Below the pieces are notes generated by a model. The model was not told the DNA's origin. It ran no database searches and saw only the letters and a list, made by a program, of their open reading frames with translations. A stretch of DNA of 64,000 nt from Gerris lacustris (lineage: Eukaryota; Arthropoda; Insecta; Hemiptera; Gerridae), in assembly GCA_951217055.1 (NCBI GenBank), contig OX578286.1, positions 39,971,437-40,035,436 of the forward strand. The letters are read 5' to 3'. Each line of letters opens with the position of its first letter. Position 1 is the first letter of the stretch. Below are positions 1 to 10,095 of this stretch, piece by piece. Both the position numbers and the translations under genes were made by a program.

Positions 1-880
1 TTAATAATAAATTTATAAAATTAGATATTACAGGATTTAAAATCGTTATACATTAGAAAGCAATGTTCTAGTTAGTCAAATCAATTATTTTATCTATATT
101 TCACCTCTATAGACCTAAAAAAAGCAAGATATAAAATTTCTCTTAATAACATCACAAACTTTTCCAAACCTTTTTTCTGCACCCAATTCAGATTTTTTCT
201 TTTTTAAATTTAGCACCATTCCGCAAATAAATTACATAATTAAAAACTAATTTTAATTAATAAAATTAATTAAAAACATAATTAAAAGAGAAATCTCATC
301 AAATTGTATAATATTGCAAAGCAATAAATAGTTCTGTACATAAAAAAGGTAATTTTGTTTTAAAAAAATGTAATTGATTTAATTTTAGAAAACTTTTTTT
401 TTTAGAAAAAGTTGATTATAACAATAAATTTCCAACATTAATATATTTCCCCTACATTTCAACTTTTATTTTTTCTTTTCAGTCTTACCAATTCCATTTA
501 ATCCCATTAATTTTGCCCCAATAATAATAATAATATTCTCACAAAATCCATCTTATTCTTGTTGTACATAATATTTTCTTCTATTCTCAAAAAAAATAAG
601 AATATATTGGTATATAATTTTTAAATTTCAATTTACAAAAAAAATTAAATTAAATATGCAGTAAGTAAAAAAATAAGTGTGTTTGGGATGTTTAAAGATG
701 TCCCAAGGAATTAAACTTAACAATAATTCTAGGGTTTCAATTCCCAGAGATGTAAGATATGATCACATTGACCACACTAATGATCACCTTGCCATTAAAT
801 ATATTTATCTACGATTGATACGAAATATATACATTGTATCTCTGTTTTGATGCGTAGAAAGTGATTCTTTACGTACTTGT
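1..880. other. AT-rich non-coding sequence
   Basis: No credible coding sequence. The stretch is poly-A/T runs and short AT repeats. Near 732-748 there is a tRNA-like B-box phrase (GGTTTCAATTCCC) followed by a GAGATGTAAGATATG segment. A similar GAGATGTGAGATATG phrase occurs near 10454, so this is probably a decayed repeat. Confidence 0.6.
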
Positions 881-908
881 ATTCATTGCACATGCGCGTC
901 TCATAGTT

Positions 909-964
909 CTGAAGAATTCCTCTTCTTTACCACGCTAGGGCGGTAAAGAAGAGGAATTCTTCAG
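909..964. repeat. Perfect 23-bp inverted repeat (hairpin)
   Basis: The 23-bp arm at 909-931 is exactly complementary to 942-964, around a 10-nt loop. The arms contain CTTCTTTACC/GGTAAAGAAG. A comparable CTTTACCACGG...GGTAAAG core occurs in the foldback at 48576-49114, so this may be a minimal member of that foldback family. A hairpin RNA is an alternative, but the sequence cannot tell them apart. Confidence 0.85.
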
Positions 965-1243
965 CTTTACGCACGATTAGAGAGTTTGTTTACATTTAAC
1001 AAAACTAATTTGCTGTTCTTTTACTAAAGTAACTGTTTATATCGAGTTTTTAGTGAAAAACAATGAGTGAATCAAGTGACAGATGAAAATGTGGAGAATA
1101 ATACTCCTCCAGAAATAATTAATTCGGTAAAAAATACAACTCAAGATTAATGCCATCTTTATCAAGAGAAAGATACGAACTTACATATAGCAAGTTTATT
1201 TTTTTCTGTATTTATTATTTAAATCTAACAATCGTAGATAAAG

Positions 1244-1373
1244 TACGGTACGCAACTCGTGCGAAAACGGCATTTTGCATTGCTCGTGTGGTTTTACTAC
1301 CCTCGCTGTCGCTTGGGAGCAAACTCCACACTCGCAAGCAAAATGCTACTTTCCGCACTCGACGCGTAATGTA
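1244..1373. repeat. Degenerate foldback element
   Basis: Arms of about 48 bp face each other, starting TACGGTACGC on the left and ending GCGTAATGTA on the right, with GCATTTTGC and GTGTGG in both arms. They are roughly three-quarters identical by eye. The locally higher GC stands out from the AT-rich surroundings. The 82-codon frame across it is a by-product. Confidence 0.6.
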
Positions 1374-1744
1374 CTATTATGTAAAGTATAAGAAATAAGC
1401 AATTTAACGTTCGTATGACATTATTGTAATAAACGGTCAAAATTTGCAAGTTTACAATTAAAATGTTTAATTTACAACATTATTATTATACATTTTAGTA
1501 TGAATTTATTAGTTTTTATTTATATTATATATATTTCTCTATAGTAATTATATTATGTCAAAATAAAATAAAAATATATATAAAAAAAAATGCATATACT
1601 TATTTATTCATTTCAATATTTTATAACAATAATTTTTTTAAAAATTTATTATGAACAGTAAAAACTAGAAATTACTTTTATGAATATAGTGGGTTTACTC
1701 AAGATATATTATTTTTTTAAGAAATAAGGAATAAAGATAATAAA

Positions 1745-2304
1745 GTCGAGGAGATAGCGTGCAAAAAAGTATTTGAATAACATCAAGCTAGAAATTTGTG
1801 TACAAGTAAATATTTTGGTGCCTTTTAAGAATATGTGGTCGGCTAAGTTCGTCTGCAGGACATAGCTTGGCAATAGGCATTTGAAAAAAACAAACCGGTA
1901 GAGAGCGGCCAAGTTCCGCTCTTTATGGTGAACAATGTGATTTTCATGATCCTGAGTATTAACTTAGTTAGTAGACCAAAAATCAAGTTGATGTTAGTTT
2001 GTCACTTGATAGGTGAACCCTTTGATTTAGAGTAATATTTGACTAACTAACCTATCAACAATTTGATTTTTGGTCTACTAACCAAGTCCGTACTCAGGAT
2101 CATGAAAATCACATTGGCCACCATAAAGAGCAGAACATGGCCGCTCTCCACCGGTTTGTTTTTTTCAAATGCCTATTGCCAAGCTATGTCCCGCAGACGA
2201 ACTTAGCCAACCACGTATTCTTAAAAGGCACCAAAATATTAACTTGTACACAAATTTCTAGCTTGATGTTAGTCAGACACTCTTTTGCACACTATCTCCT
2301 GGAC
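1745..2304. mobile_element. Palindromic foldback element, family A (copy 1)
   Basis: An approximately 560-bp near-palindrome. The arms run from GATAGCGTGC at the left edge to a matching GCACACTATC at the right edge and share long internal blocks such as GAACTTAGCC and CATGATCCTGAGTA. No transposase is present, so it is non-autonomous. Other members lie at 2607-3180, 44814-45393 and, truncated and interrupted, 6380-7322. Frames of 60-80 codons recur in the arms because the arms are repeated, not because they are genes. Confidence 0.85.
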
Positions 2305-2567
2305 TAATAGTTTTGTTAATACCATATAAAAACTCAGATAAAATCAAGGTATTTTACTGATATACCTGGTGATGGTTTGATGGCTTCCTTTACTGAGTTA
2401 TGCTCAATAGACCAACCTACGTGGTCTAGGGGTGCATTCGAAAACACACAAATCAGTCTAGTGTTTTCTAGTTAGTGCCTTTAGTGTGAGTACTCATGTT
2501 TTATCAAATTATTCTTATTTTTAGTTGTTACAAGCATAAAACAAAAAAATGTAATCCACAAAATGTA

Positions 2568-3400
2568 GAATATGTATTGTCTTGCTAGACTTGTAGAAAA
2601 GATTTAGTCCAGGAAATAGCGTGCAAAAAAGTGTCTGACTAACATCAAGCTAGAATTTTGTATACAAGTCAATCTTTTAGCGCCTTTTAAGAATATGTGG
2701 TCGGCTAAGTTCGTCTGCGGGACATAGCTTGGCAATAGGTGTTTGAAGAAAACAAACCGGAGGAGAGCGGCCATAACCGCCAATTATGGTGGACAATGTG
2801 ATTTTCATGTTCCTGAGTATAGAATTAGTTAGTAGATCAACAATGAAGTCGATGTTATTTTCACACTCGATAGTTTAGTTATTCAAATATTACTAAATAT
2901 CAACATGGTCCCCTATCAAAGGACAAACAAACATCAACTTGATTTTCGGTCTACTAACTAATTCTGTACTCAGGATCATGAAAATCACATTTTCCACCAT
3001 AATTGGTGAGACATGGCTGCTCTCCACCAGTTTGTTTTTTTCAAACACCTATTGCCAAGCTATGTCCCGCAGACGAACTTAGCCGACCACATATTCTTAA
3101 AAGGCGCTAAAAGATTGACTTGTATACAAAATTCTAGCTTGATGTTAGTCAGACACTTTTTTGCACGCCATCTCCTGGACTAATTGAAAGTTTAGATTCG
3201 GGGAATTTGTATCGACAGAGAAAAATCATTTTCCTTTATAGCTCAGTTGGTAAGAGCGCCTATAACGGATTAATATGTAACCCGAGGTTCAAGTCCCGGT
3301 GCTGGGGTCTATTTTTCTCTGTATGTCTCCCCTAGTTAATGATAATTAAAATTTGATTTAAAGTAAAATATATTACAAAGATAATATTTAGATTGTAGTG
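2568..3400 (+). mobile_element. tRNA-like SINE copy, split by a family A foldback
   Basis: The 5' part (CTTGCTAGACTTGTAGAAAA, to 2606) and 3' part (from ATTGAAAG at 3182) are continuous in the uninterrupted relative at 11185-11390. Here they are separated by the foldback 2607-3180. The 3' part holds a tRNA-like unit at about 3233-3308, with A-box TAGCTCAGTTGG and B-box GGTTCAAGTCC, then the family body ending in TTAATGATAATTA. The B-box and T-arm are well preserved; the acceptor stem is poor. This is a pol III-type promoter relic rather than a working tRNA gene. Confidence 0.8.
2607..3180. mobile_element. Palindromic foldback element, family A (copy 2), nested
   Basis: Near-palindrome of about 574 bp with ends TAGTCCAGG / CCTGGACTA. 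It interrupts a tRNA-like SINE. Comparison with the uninterrupted SINE at 11205-11220 (AAAAGATTGAAAG) suggests that the target ATT was duplicated, giving a 3-bp target site. It carries no ORF of its own beyond arm by-products. Confidence 0.85.
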
Positions 3401-3429
3401 AACAACAAATTATGTATAGATGTATACAA

Positions 3430-3720
3430 TATGGAGTAAGCTGTCACACTTTTTGCCTCCTAGATCTGTTTTCACTTGATGTTAGGAGCGATAGTTTTTC
3501 TGTCTGAAACAAAAGTACTATGGTGCTGCGATAGTACTCTGAACTATCTTGTCAGACAAGATAGTGTGATAGTGCTGTCGAGAAAAAATCCATCACTGTT
3601 TAAATAAGGCTTTTCAGTGATCTGGCTTCGGTAAATAACTAAAGGTTTACGGATGTGTTCGTAACCCACTGGTGACTTATTGATGTATGACTAACTATGT
3701 AGTGTTTCCGAAGGCACCCT
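3430..3720. mobile_element. Decayed relative of the element at 47121-47683
   Basis: Contains a short palindrome, ACTATCTTGTCAGACAAGAT, and several GATAGT/ACTATC motifs. In reverse complement it follows the order of motifs in the Harbinger-like element at 47.1-47.7 kb (CACACTATC, then GTCTGAC, then GATAGTT, then TATCACAGCA). The ends could not be placed. Confidence 0.5.
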
Positions 3721-3751
3721 AGAAAGGTGTCTATGTCCTCTTTTATTTTTT

Positions 3752-4095
3752 CATATTTTATGATTTTGGTAGTATTCATACTACGGAAAGATTAAATTTT
3801 AATTTAAATCAAATTATAATTATTAACAACTACGGGAAACAACCAGAGAAAAATACACTCCAGCGCTGGGATTTGAACCACAGGCCTCTATATTTCCAGT
3901 ATAGCGCTCTACCAACTAAGCTACGCAGGAGAACGAATTTCTCTGACGTTAATGATACCTTGTCCCGAATTTAAGCTTTCAATTTTCCACAAATCTGAGA
4001 AGTCAACATTAATGACAAAGAACTAGATCGAGAAATAACGCTTATAACTATAAAGCACCCAATTAGTACCTGTACTTAGTACGATCAATTAGAAA
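3752..4095 (-). mobile_element. tRNA-like SINE copy (GGAAA-loop subfamily)
   Basis: On the minus strand the order is a 5' leader (TAAGCGTTATTTCTCGATC), then a tRNA-like unit at about 3858-3932 with A-box TAGCTTAGTTGG and a B-box close to GGTTCAAATCC. A body follows, ending in a short hairpin (GTAGTATGAATACTAC) and an AT-rich terminus. A second, truncated copy begins directly after it at about 4098 in the same orientation, giving a tandem pair. Confidence 0.8.
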
Positions 4096-4097
4096 TT

Positions 4098-4368
<271 letters not shown>

Positions 4369-4389
4369 TTCTCTATATATATTTTATTT

Positions 4390-4970
4390 TTTTGAATCCT
4401 AAGGTTCAATCCAAAAAGATGTAAAAATAACGAAGACAACCCCAAAAAAATAGTGATGTAATAAGATTCATGTTATATTAGGTATATTTTTCTAAACGTA
4501 ACAGTCTTCTTAATTCATAACGTTCCCAATAAAAGTAATATCAAGCTTTTACCGTGTATTCATTTTATTTTGTATATATAAATGTTAATTAGTGTTATTT
4601 TTTTATATATATAGTGAACACCATATAAAATGTCAACAATAGATTTTTTTTTTAAAGAAAAAAACAAAAAAAACCAAAAAAAAAATAATAATAATAAATT
4701 GAAATTATTTTAATATTAATTCAACAAGAAAACATTAAAATTTTAACTATAAAAATTAATTAACATGGTTAGTCTTATAATATAATATAATACAATATAT
4801 AAATAAATTTTTTAAATTAAAAATCCGTAACTCATTTTTTTACAGCCATTAAAATATTTTTTTAGTTTATTGCACACAAAATGTTATAATATCTAATTAT
4901 ACAAAAATATTTTCTATAAAAGTTTTTTAAATAAGAGATTTTTTAAAAAGTGTCACATATATTACACGTG
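4390..4970. other. AT-rich non-coding sequence
   Basis: Poly-A/T runs and low-complexity sequence. No gene, exon signal or repeat unit that I can support. Confidence 0.6.
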
Positions 4971-5190
4971 TACAGAGTGACCCATGATAAAATGTCATAA
5001 CCAAACTGGTGGATTTTATGGGTCAAATGCAAAAAAAAAAAAATTGTGAGAGCATACGCCAATTTCTCAATAGTTCTCGAGATATCGATTTATTTCTTTT
5101 TTCAAGAGTTTTTCACAAAAATTTCTAAAAAAATCATAATAACTCAAAAACTAAATGAGGCAGAGAATTTAGGCTAAGGAATATTTTTAA

Positions 5191-5773
5191 CCCTTCGAGA
5201 CATGGGCTGGCGCATGGAGTGCGCCACGAGTAAAAATGTTTCTGCAAATCACAGATTCACGATGCGAGAATAATAAAACCTCAATTTACCCTACCACTAG
5301 AGACCCCTAAAACAGATGAAACAGTTTGCTTTGATTATTGCTTCGTTCTGCATTGTTTTGCTGTGTTTATTTGTCTTGGTGTACTGTGCCACCATCTCCG
5401 GTATAGAAAAAGTATGGCTTCCAATCAATATTTTTCGGTTTTGCATGAGTTGTCGGATTAGGATGATGGTTGTGAGGAGTTATCTTAGGACTTTGACAAC
5501 TAATAATAATAATTAGGGTTGATAATTAAGGTTGAAAGCCCGATACTAAGTCAGAACGCTGAAGGAGTAATTACTGATTTTTTATAGTAATTTTTATTTG
5601 TATAATTAAAGATATCATTGAAAAATAAATATGTAATACATCAATTGACTTTTTAGTTCAACATTTCCAAAACGCTATCTAGATAATCTGGATTTAACCA
5701 ATTTATGGTTTGAAAAATGCATTGACGCATAAAGTGCACCTTTGTTTGTCCACTATAGTCGTGCCACAAAGGG
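5191..5773. mobile_element. piggyBac-type MITE
   Basis: Ends CCCTT...AAGGG are immediately flanked by TTAA on both sides (5187-5190 and 5774-5777), the hallmark of piggyBac insertion. Subterminal hairpins GGCGCATGGAGTGCGCC and GACGCATAAAGTGCACC lie near the two ends. It sits in one arm of the surrounding palindrome. The other arm (reverse complement near 6137-6150) reads straight through the same TTAA region, giving the unoccupied site. Confidence 0.88.
5414..5503 (+). pseudogene. Broken N-terminal fragment of a piggyBac-like transposase
   Basis: Starting at the ATG at 5414, the frame reads about 15 residues (MASNQYFSVLHELSD), then meets a TAG. It continues in the same frame as an acidic stretch (DDGCEEL), meets a second TAG, and ends at TAA 5501-5503. 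piggyBac-family transposases commonly begin with a short acidic Ser/Asp/Glu-rich segment, and the fragment lies inside a TTAA-flanked element, so a decayed transposase start is likely. No catalytic region is present, so it is inactive. The longer 66-codon frame at 5316-5516 is a different, probably meaningless frame. Confidence 0.5.
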
Positions 5774-6379
5774 TTAAAGAGCATAAAAAACCTTTTAGAA
5801 TCACTCAAATTATAGCACTAGCTAAGTATCTTTTAAGTCCTTTTACTGAATAATTTCACTCATGGGGTAACATTTAATCCACCATAATTAAAACACTAGT
5901 CTATTGATCTTAAACATTAATTATACCATTTGGAAGCTTATGAAAAGCATAAGTTATCCTGAATGTGCCACACTTCTAATACCCCTCAATTAAGAGTAGA
6001 AAGCTCTGGAATTTCGTAATCAAGTTTTAAAAAAAATCAACAATTTTTAAATGTAACAGGACTTAAACGATCCTTAGCAGATGATAATTTGAAAATCAAT
6101 AAGAGATTCTGAAAGGTTTCTTTATGCTCTTTAAAATAGTCCTCAGCCCAATTCCTCCATCTCATTTAGTTTTTAAGATGTTGTTCATTTTTTTTTTTTT
6201 TTTTTTTGGAAAATTTCGTGAAACACACTGAAAAAAGAAATAAATTGATATCTCGAGAACTATTGAGAAATGGGCATAATATATTTACTTAACATTTTTT
6301 GTTGCATTTGACCCATAGAATCCAACAGTTTTGTTATTACAACATTTTATCAAAGGTCACGCTGTATTTATGAAAGGCA

Positions 6380-7322
6380 TAAAAATCCATTCCGTTGATT
6401 TAATACCAAGTTCAAAATTCAAGTTGATGCTTGTTTTGGTCAAATATTTTTATTAAATCAAAGTGGTCAACCATCAAGTGACAAACTGACATTAATTTGA
6501 TTTTTGGTCTGAACTAATTCTTACTTTCTCATATAAAAAGAAAGTATTGTGATGGCGTGAAAATTCGATTTTAATGGATTTACACGTTTTGACGTCCCCT
6601 GAGTTCAAAAAAGTGGTTTTTAAAAATGTTTGTCTGTGCAGACACCTGGAGCCTAAACTACTGCGCCGATTATGACAAAATTTGGCATACATGTTCAGAA
6701 AAATCATACGGCGAAATCGAGAAACGAATTTTAGCTCCAAATTTGGGGGCGCTAACCCTTCAAAAACTCGGAAAAAAAGTGAAAAAAATTATTTCTCGAA
6801 AACGGTTCCGACGATTTTGATTAAAAAATTCTAAAATATAGTCCATTTAAATACGAATCTAACGATATAAGCCGTTTTCCCAGGAAAAATCTAGTTCCTG
6901 AGAAAAAAGCTTAAAACTCGGACGGAGAGAGCCAGGGTTTGATTCCTCGCCCAGGAGATGTTATTTTTATGATAAATTTTGATGAAATGTTCAATAATAA
7001 TTAAATGTACATACGAAAACTAATAAATGGAAAACACTGGGCTAAATAATTATGACCTCGAATATGAGAAAGTTTTTGTTTGAGTTGTCTCGGACCGATT
7101 TTTGTACTTAGGATCGTGAAAATCACCGGTTGCCACAATGGACGGGACATGGCCACCTTCATGAGTTTTTTTGATTTTTTAACAGCTTATGAAGCAAGCT
7201 ATGTCCTACAGAAGAACTTTGCCGACCACATATTCTTAAAAGGCGCTAAAAAATTGACTTGTACACAAAATTCTAGCTTGATGTTAGTCAGTCACTTTTT
7301 TACACGCTATCTCCTGGACTAT
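6380..7322. mobile_element. Family A foldback (copy 4), truncated and interrupted
   Basis: The left part (6380-6522) carries the middle of the family A palindrome (CAAGTGACAAACTGACAT, TTTTTGGTCTGAAC). The right part (7104-7322) carries the right arm to its end, CTCCTGGACTA. Between them lies a family B element. A further scrap of a family A terminus, CAATCTCCTGGGCTA, is at about 7392-7406. Confidence 0.75.
6523..7103 (+). mobile_element. Family B element (TTTCTCATAT ends), nested
   Basis: Begins TACTTTCTCATATAAAAAGA and ends GTTGTCTCGGACCGATTTTT. Relatives lie at 18013-18610 and 40747-41363 (both reversed), with pieces at 39088-39200 and 45708-46000. Internally it has a conserved block CCTGGAGCCTAAAC...GACAAAATTTGGCAT and a tRNA T-arm-like phrase (GGTTTGATTCC). 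The short frames in it are not conserved between copies and are not genes. Confidence 0.75.
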
Positions 7323-7527
7323 TAGAGGTGACCAAAAAATTAACTCAAAGAAAAAATTCTAGCTTGATGATAATCTGTCACTTTTATAGACACAATCTCC
7401 TGGGCTATAATACAAATAAAATAGACAAAATGAGATACAGCTTCAATATACTGATATTGAGGAGTGGATTTTTATGCATTTAGTTTTCTCATACATATAT
7501 ATAAATATAAAATTAAGTTACGTAATT

Positions 7528-7739
7528 TTATCTTCCTTGATGAAGACGCAAAATATGTTTCTGAACATTTGACTTTCTGTAACATTTATAAGGGCAGACT
7601 GGACAGAAGTAAGAAGGTTCCTTGCCACATTCCGATTTCTCATGTCTTCTCAAAGTCGATCGGTGTTTATATACTTTTCCGCACATTCGGCATCGAAGAA
7701 CTGATTTCAATATCGGTATAATCTCCAGTCCATGGTCTT
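7528..7739 (-). CDS. lola: lola alternative 3' terminal exon (paired zinc fingers)
   Basis: Encodes a C-terminal isoform tail of the BTB zinc-finger transcription factor Longitudinals lacking, a nuclear regulator of axon guidance and other developmental programmes in insects. After an acceptor AG at 7741-7740, two bases complete a split codon (phase 1) and 69 residues follow to a TAA at 7528. Finger 1 is C2HC (Cys16, Cys19, His32, Cys37). The lola linker ECGKEP spans 36-41. Finger 2 is C2H2 (Cys45, Cys48, His61, His66). It ends two residues later (GR) with no tail. The frame is intact and all metal ligands are present. The upstream common exon is not in this window. It lies 21 kb downstream of the other terminal exon, and the phases match. 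Oddity: the acceptor is preceded by A-rich rather than pyrimidine-rich sequence. The assignment rests on the domain pattern; a lola paralogue cannot be excluded. Confidence 0.85.
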
Positions 7740-7775
7740 CTATTGTTTTTTTTTTTTTTTTTTGTTTTTTTTAGA
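7740..7775 (-). promoter_or_regulatory. Splice acceptor of the 7.5-kb lola exon, A-rich
   Basis: Read on the minus strand, the 30-odd bases before the AG are almost all A (two long A runs around a single C, then CAATAG). A canonical polypyrimidine tract is missing. The next AG, three bases inside, would change the phase. The matching phase of the 29-kb exon supports the AG at 7741-7740. Confidence 0.6.
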
Positions 7776-7970
7776 AATTTTTTTTTGTACATTCAATTTT
7801 TTTTGTTTGATGGATGTTGTAGGAGCAGAAGAGGCCAAACCGAAAAACAAACAGAAAACAAAACATACCAAAATGTCACAAATTTTGAACAAATAAAAAA
7901 AAAAAATTATAATTAATAATAACTCATTTAACAAATAATTAATTACTATTAAAAAAATATTGAAGAAACA

Positions 7971-8063
7971 AAAATAACAATTGAATAATAAAATAAAACA
8001 AAAATAACAATTGAATAATAAAATAAAACAAAAATAACAATTGAATAATAAAATAAAACAAAA
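7971..8063. repeat. Three tandem 30-bp units
   Basis: Three nearly identical copies of a unit beginning CAAAAATAACAATTGAATAA. They lie just upstream (minus strand) of the lola exon. On the minus strand the region reads as part of a 202-codon frame, but that frame is low complexity and crosses a foldback, so it is not a gene. Confidence 0.9.
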
Positions 8064-8091
8064 TATTAAGTCATCAAATAAATTATAATTT

Positions 8092-8323
8092 ACACCATTT
8101 GTGAGAGACACCAAGGGATGTGCCACACAAGCGTGACCCATAGGAACTGTTCCAACATCAGACATTGCGTCATTAAGATATTGGCTCGGCATTACGCCAT
8201 GTCCTGCATCGTTTCGTCGCGTCCGACTCATCAGGGGCCCGACGATGCAATGTCTGATGTTGGAACAGTTCCTATGGGTCACGCTTGCGTGGCACATCCC
8301 TTGGTGTCTCTCACAAATGGTGT
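8092..8323. mobile_element. Recent foldback element with 77-bp arms
   Basis: Arms 8092-8168 and 8247-8323 are inverted copies that differ at about one position; they start ACACCATTTGTGAGAGACAC. The unpaired centre is about 78 bp and GC-rich. The 12-mer AAATTATAATTT occurs at 8080-8091 and again at 8367-8378. It could be a target duplication with 43 unpaired bases on the right, but it is AT-only, so this is uncertain. Confidence 0.85.
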
Positions 8324-8453
8324 AGCCTATTGCAGTGTGCAAAAACACAGTATTACATTGCTGATGAAATTATAATTTGTTTTGAAATTAATATTGAAAA
8401 ATTAAATAAATAAATATATAGAAGGGGTATTTTGTGGACTTGTAGAATATATA

Positions 8454-8563
8454 TAAGAGAGAAGGAGATTTGTTGGAATAAAAGTCCGATAGGTGTAAGG
8501 TGTAGGTGTAAAAAACGTAAACTACACCTACCGGACTTTTATTCCAACAAATCTTCTCTCTTA
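8454..8563. mobile_element. Foldback element, GGACTTGTAGAATAT family
   Basis: Arms of about 43 bp (TAAGAGAGAAGGAGATTTGT on the left, matching on the right) surround a short centre. It is preceded by GGACTTGTAGAATAT, and the arms contain GGAATAAAAGTCC. The element at 31521-31706 has the same preceding phrase and GGAATGAAAGTCC in its arms, so the two are related. Confidence 0.8.
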
Positions 8564-8755
8564 AATAAATATATATTAGATAAATAAAAGGGAGAAATTT
8601 TTGTATAAATAAAATAATTTATTTCAAATAGGAGACAGATATAAAATAAATAAATAAACAAAAGGTTGATTTTTTTTAATGAAATAATATAAAATATATA
8701 ATATGTAAATCATATTGACAAGTGCCTTCATCTTTGTACATAGCTTCTACAAGAC

Positions 8756-8977
8756 GGTACTTCTTTAGATTGTTACTCCCCTTATGAATAAAACAGAGGG
8801 GAGTAATAATCTAAAGAAGGTGTACGGAATGTTCTTCTTTAGACTGTTACTACCCTTATAAAAACGCAAGTGTGATATTCCTTTGTCCCAAAGTACATTG
8901 GACTAAATAACCCTTTGTCTTAATAGTTATTTATATTCTAAAAAAAACATAAGGGAGTAACAATCTAAAGAATTACG
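8756..8977. mobile_element. hAT-like double-foldback MITE, family C (copy 1)
   Basis: Ends GGTACTTCTTTAG... and ...CTAAAGAATTACG, flanked by TACAAGAC (8748-8755) and TACAAAAC (8978-8985), an 8-bp duplication with one mismatch. It is built of two consecutive inverted repeats (TTTAGATTGTTACTCCC and its complement, twice) separated by TGTACGGAATG. Six copies occur in the window. The 8-bp target and short termini suggest a hAT-derived non-autonomous element. Confidence 0.88.
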
Positions 8978-9269
8978 TACAAAACTATAAAGAAATTTAG
9001 GTTTTGTTTGGTAAGTATTAAAAGGTACATAAGGTAAATAGAGTATTTATTTTTTATGAACATTTTGACAATAATATATCAAAAGTTGAAGAACTTGGCG
9101 TTTTTAATAATAAAAATTAGAACGTCAAAGAACACAGTGTCACTAATACTGATATAATATGTATGAAAATAAATAATAATTTAAAAAAATAAATAACAGT
9201 TGCAAGTACTGTAAATAAAATAATTCATATAAAAATGCAATTTTTCAAAACTGGTCTTATTTTCAACTT

Positions 9270-9720
9270 TTTTTTTTTTTTTGGTTTCTGTATTCTTCAC
9301 CTTAGTTGTATCTATGGGCAAAATTTGGGGAAGATTGAATGACGGTAAGTTGTTCAAAATTGAGGTAATAGGTGTGCGATGAAACTTAAAAAGCAAATAA
9401 ATTTGACGCCTTTTGTTTTTGTTTTTATTTTTTTTTTGGTTTCTGTATTCTTCACCTTAGTTTTATTTATGTGCAAAATTTGGGGATGATTGAATCACGG
9501 GAAGTGGTTCAAAATTGGGGTAATAGGTGTGCGATGAAACTTAAAAAGCAAATAAATTTGACGTTATTTTTTATTTTTTTTTTTTTTGGTTTCTGTATTC
9601 TTCACTTTAGTTGTATCTATGTGCAAAATTTGGGGATGATTGAATCACGGTAAGTGGTTCAAAATTGGGGAAACGGAAATGTGCGATGAAACTTACAAAG
9701 CAAAGTAATATAAGACCAGT
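9270..9720. repeat. Three tandem units of about 150-155 bp
   Basis: Units begin with a T run followed by GGTTTCTGTATTCTTCAC at 9283, 9438 and 9588, and contain AAAATTTGGGGA and GTGCGATGAAACTTA. A fourth, isolated copy in the same orientation is at 62219-62370 and ends with the same GTAATATAAGACCAGTAAAA phrase as the third unit. This is a dispersed element that amplified locally. Confidence 0.9.
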
Positions 9721-9729
9721 AAAAATAAT

Positions 9730-10090
9730 AAATAAGGGGAAAAAATAAATAATAATAAAAATAATATTTGAACAAAAAAAAATTTATCATAAAAAAATAT
9801 TAGTGTTAGTAAATTAATACCAAGAAAACATATTAATATTAATTATTAAAATAAATATAATAAACCAAAAAATGAGATGAAGAAATATTAATTATAAATA
9901 AGCTTGGAACAAAAAATAAATAAATATATTTTAATTGAGCGTTAGGCATAATGAAATTTAATAAGTTGGTAGTTATTTTCTGCTTTTTTTATGAATAATA
10001 AATAGTTATAATGATAAAGTTAAAAGTTTTTAGATGTTTTATTAAGAAATGATTATTAATTTCTGGAAATATATATTATACATTATATAT
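9730..10090. other. AT-rich non-coding sequence
   Basis: Only A/T-rich low-complexity sequence; no exon or repeat unit that I can support. Confidence 0.6.
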
Positions 10091-10095
10091 AGAGG

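Larger units (their letters stand above)
4973..6364. mobile_element. Mariner-like long palindrome, host of a piggyBac-type MITE
   Basis: Flanked by TA on both sides. The left end is CAGAGTGACC and the right end GGTCACGCTG. Long arms share GGGTCAAATGC/GCATTTGACCC, TCTCGAGATATCGA-like blocks and AAAAACTAAATGAG. The left arm is interrupted at 5191-5773 by a second element. No transposase ORF of its own is seen. The TA target and the terminal sequence suggest a Tc1/mariner-type non-autonomous element; this is inferred, not searched. Confidence 0.8.

Noticed and set aside
3233..3308. Possible functional tRNA genes at the A-box/B-box units
   Set aside because: Acceptor stems pair poorly, every unit is embedded in the same repeat body, and several are truncated or fused head to head; they are SINE heads or relics.
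7740..8348. A 202-codon minus-strand frame, the longest of its area
   Set aside because: It runs through a recent foldback, three 30-bp tandem repeats and a poly-A tract; no domain, and composition follows the repeats.
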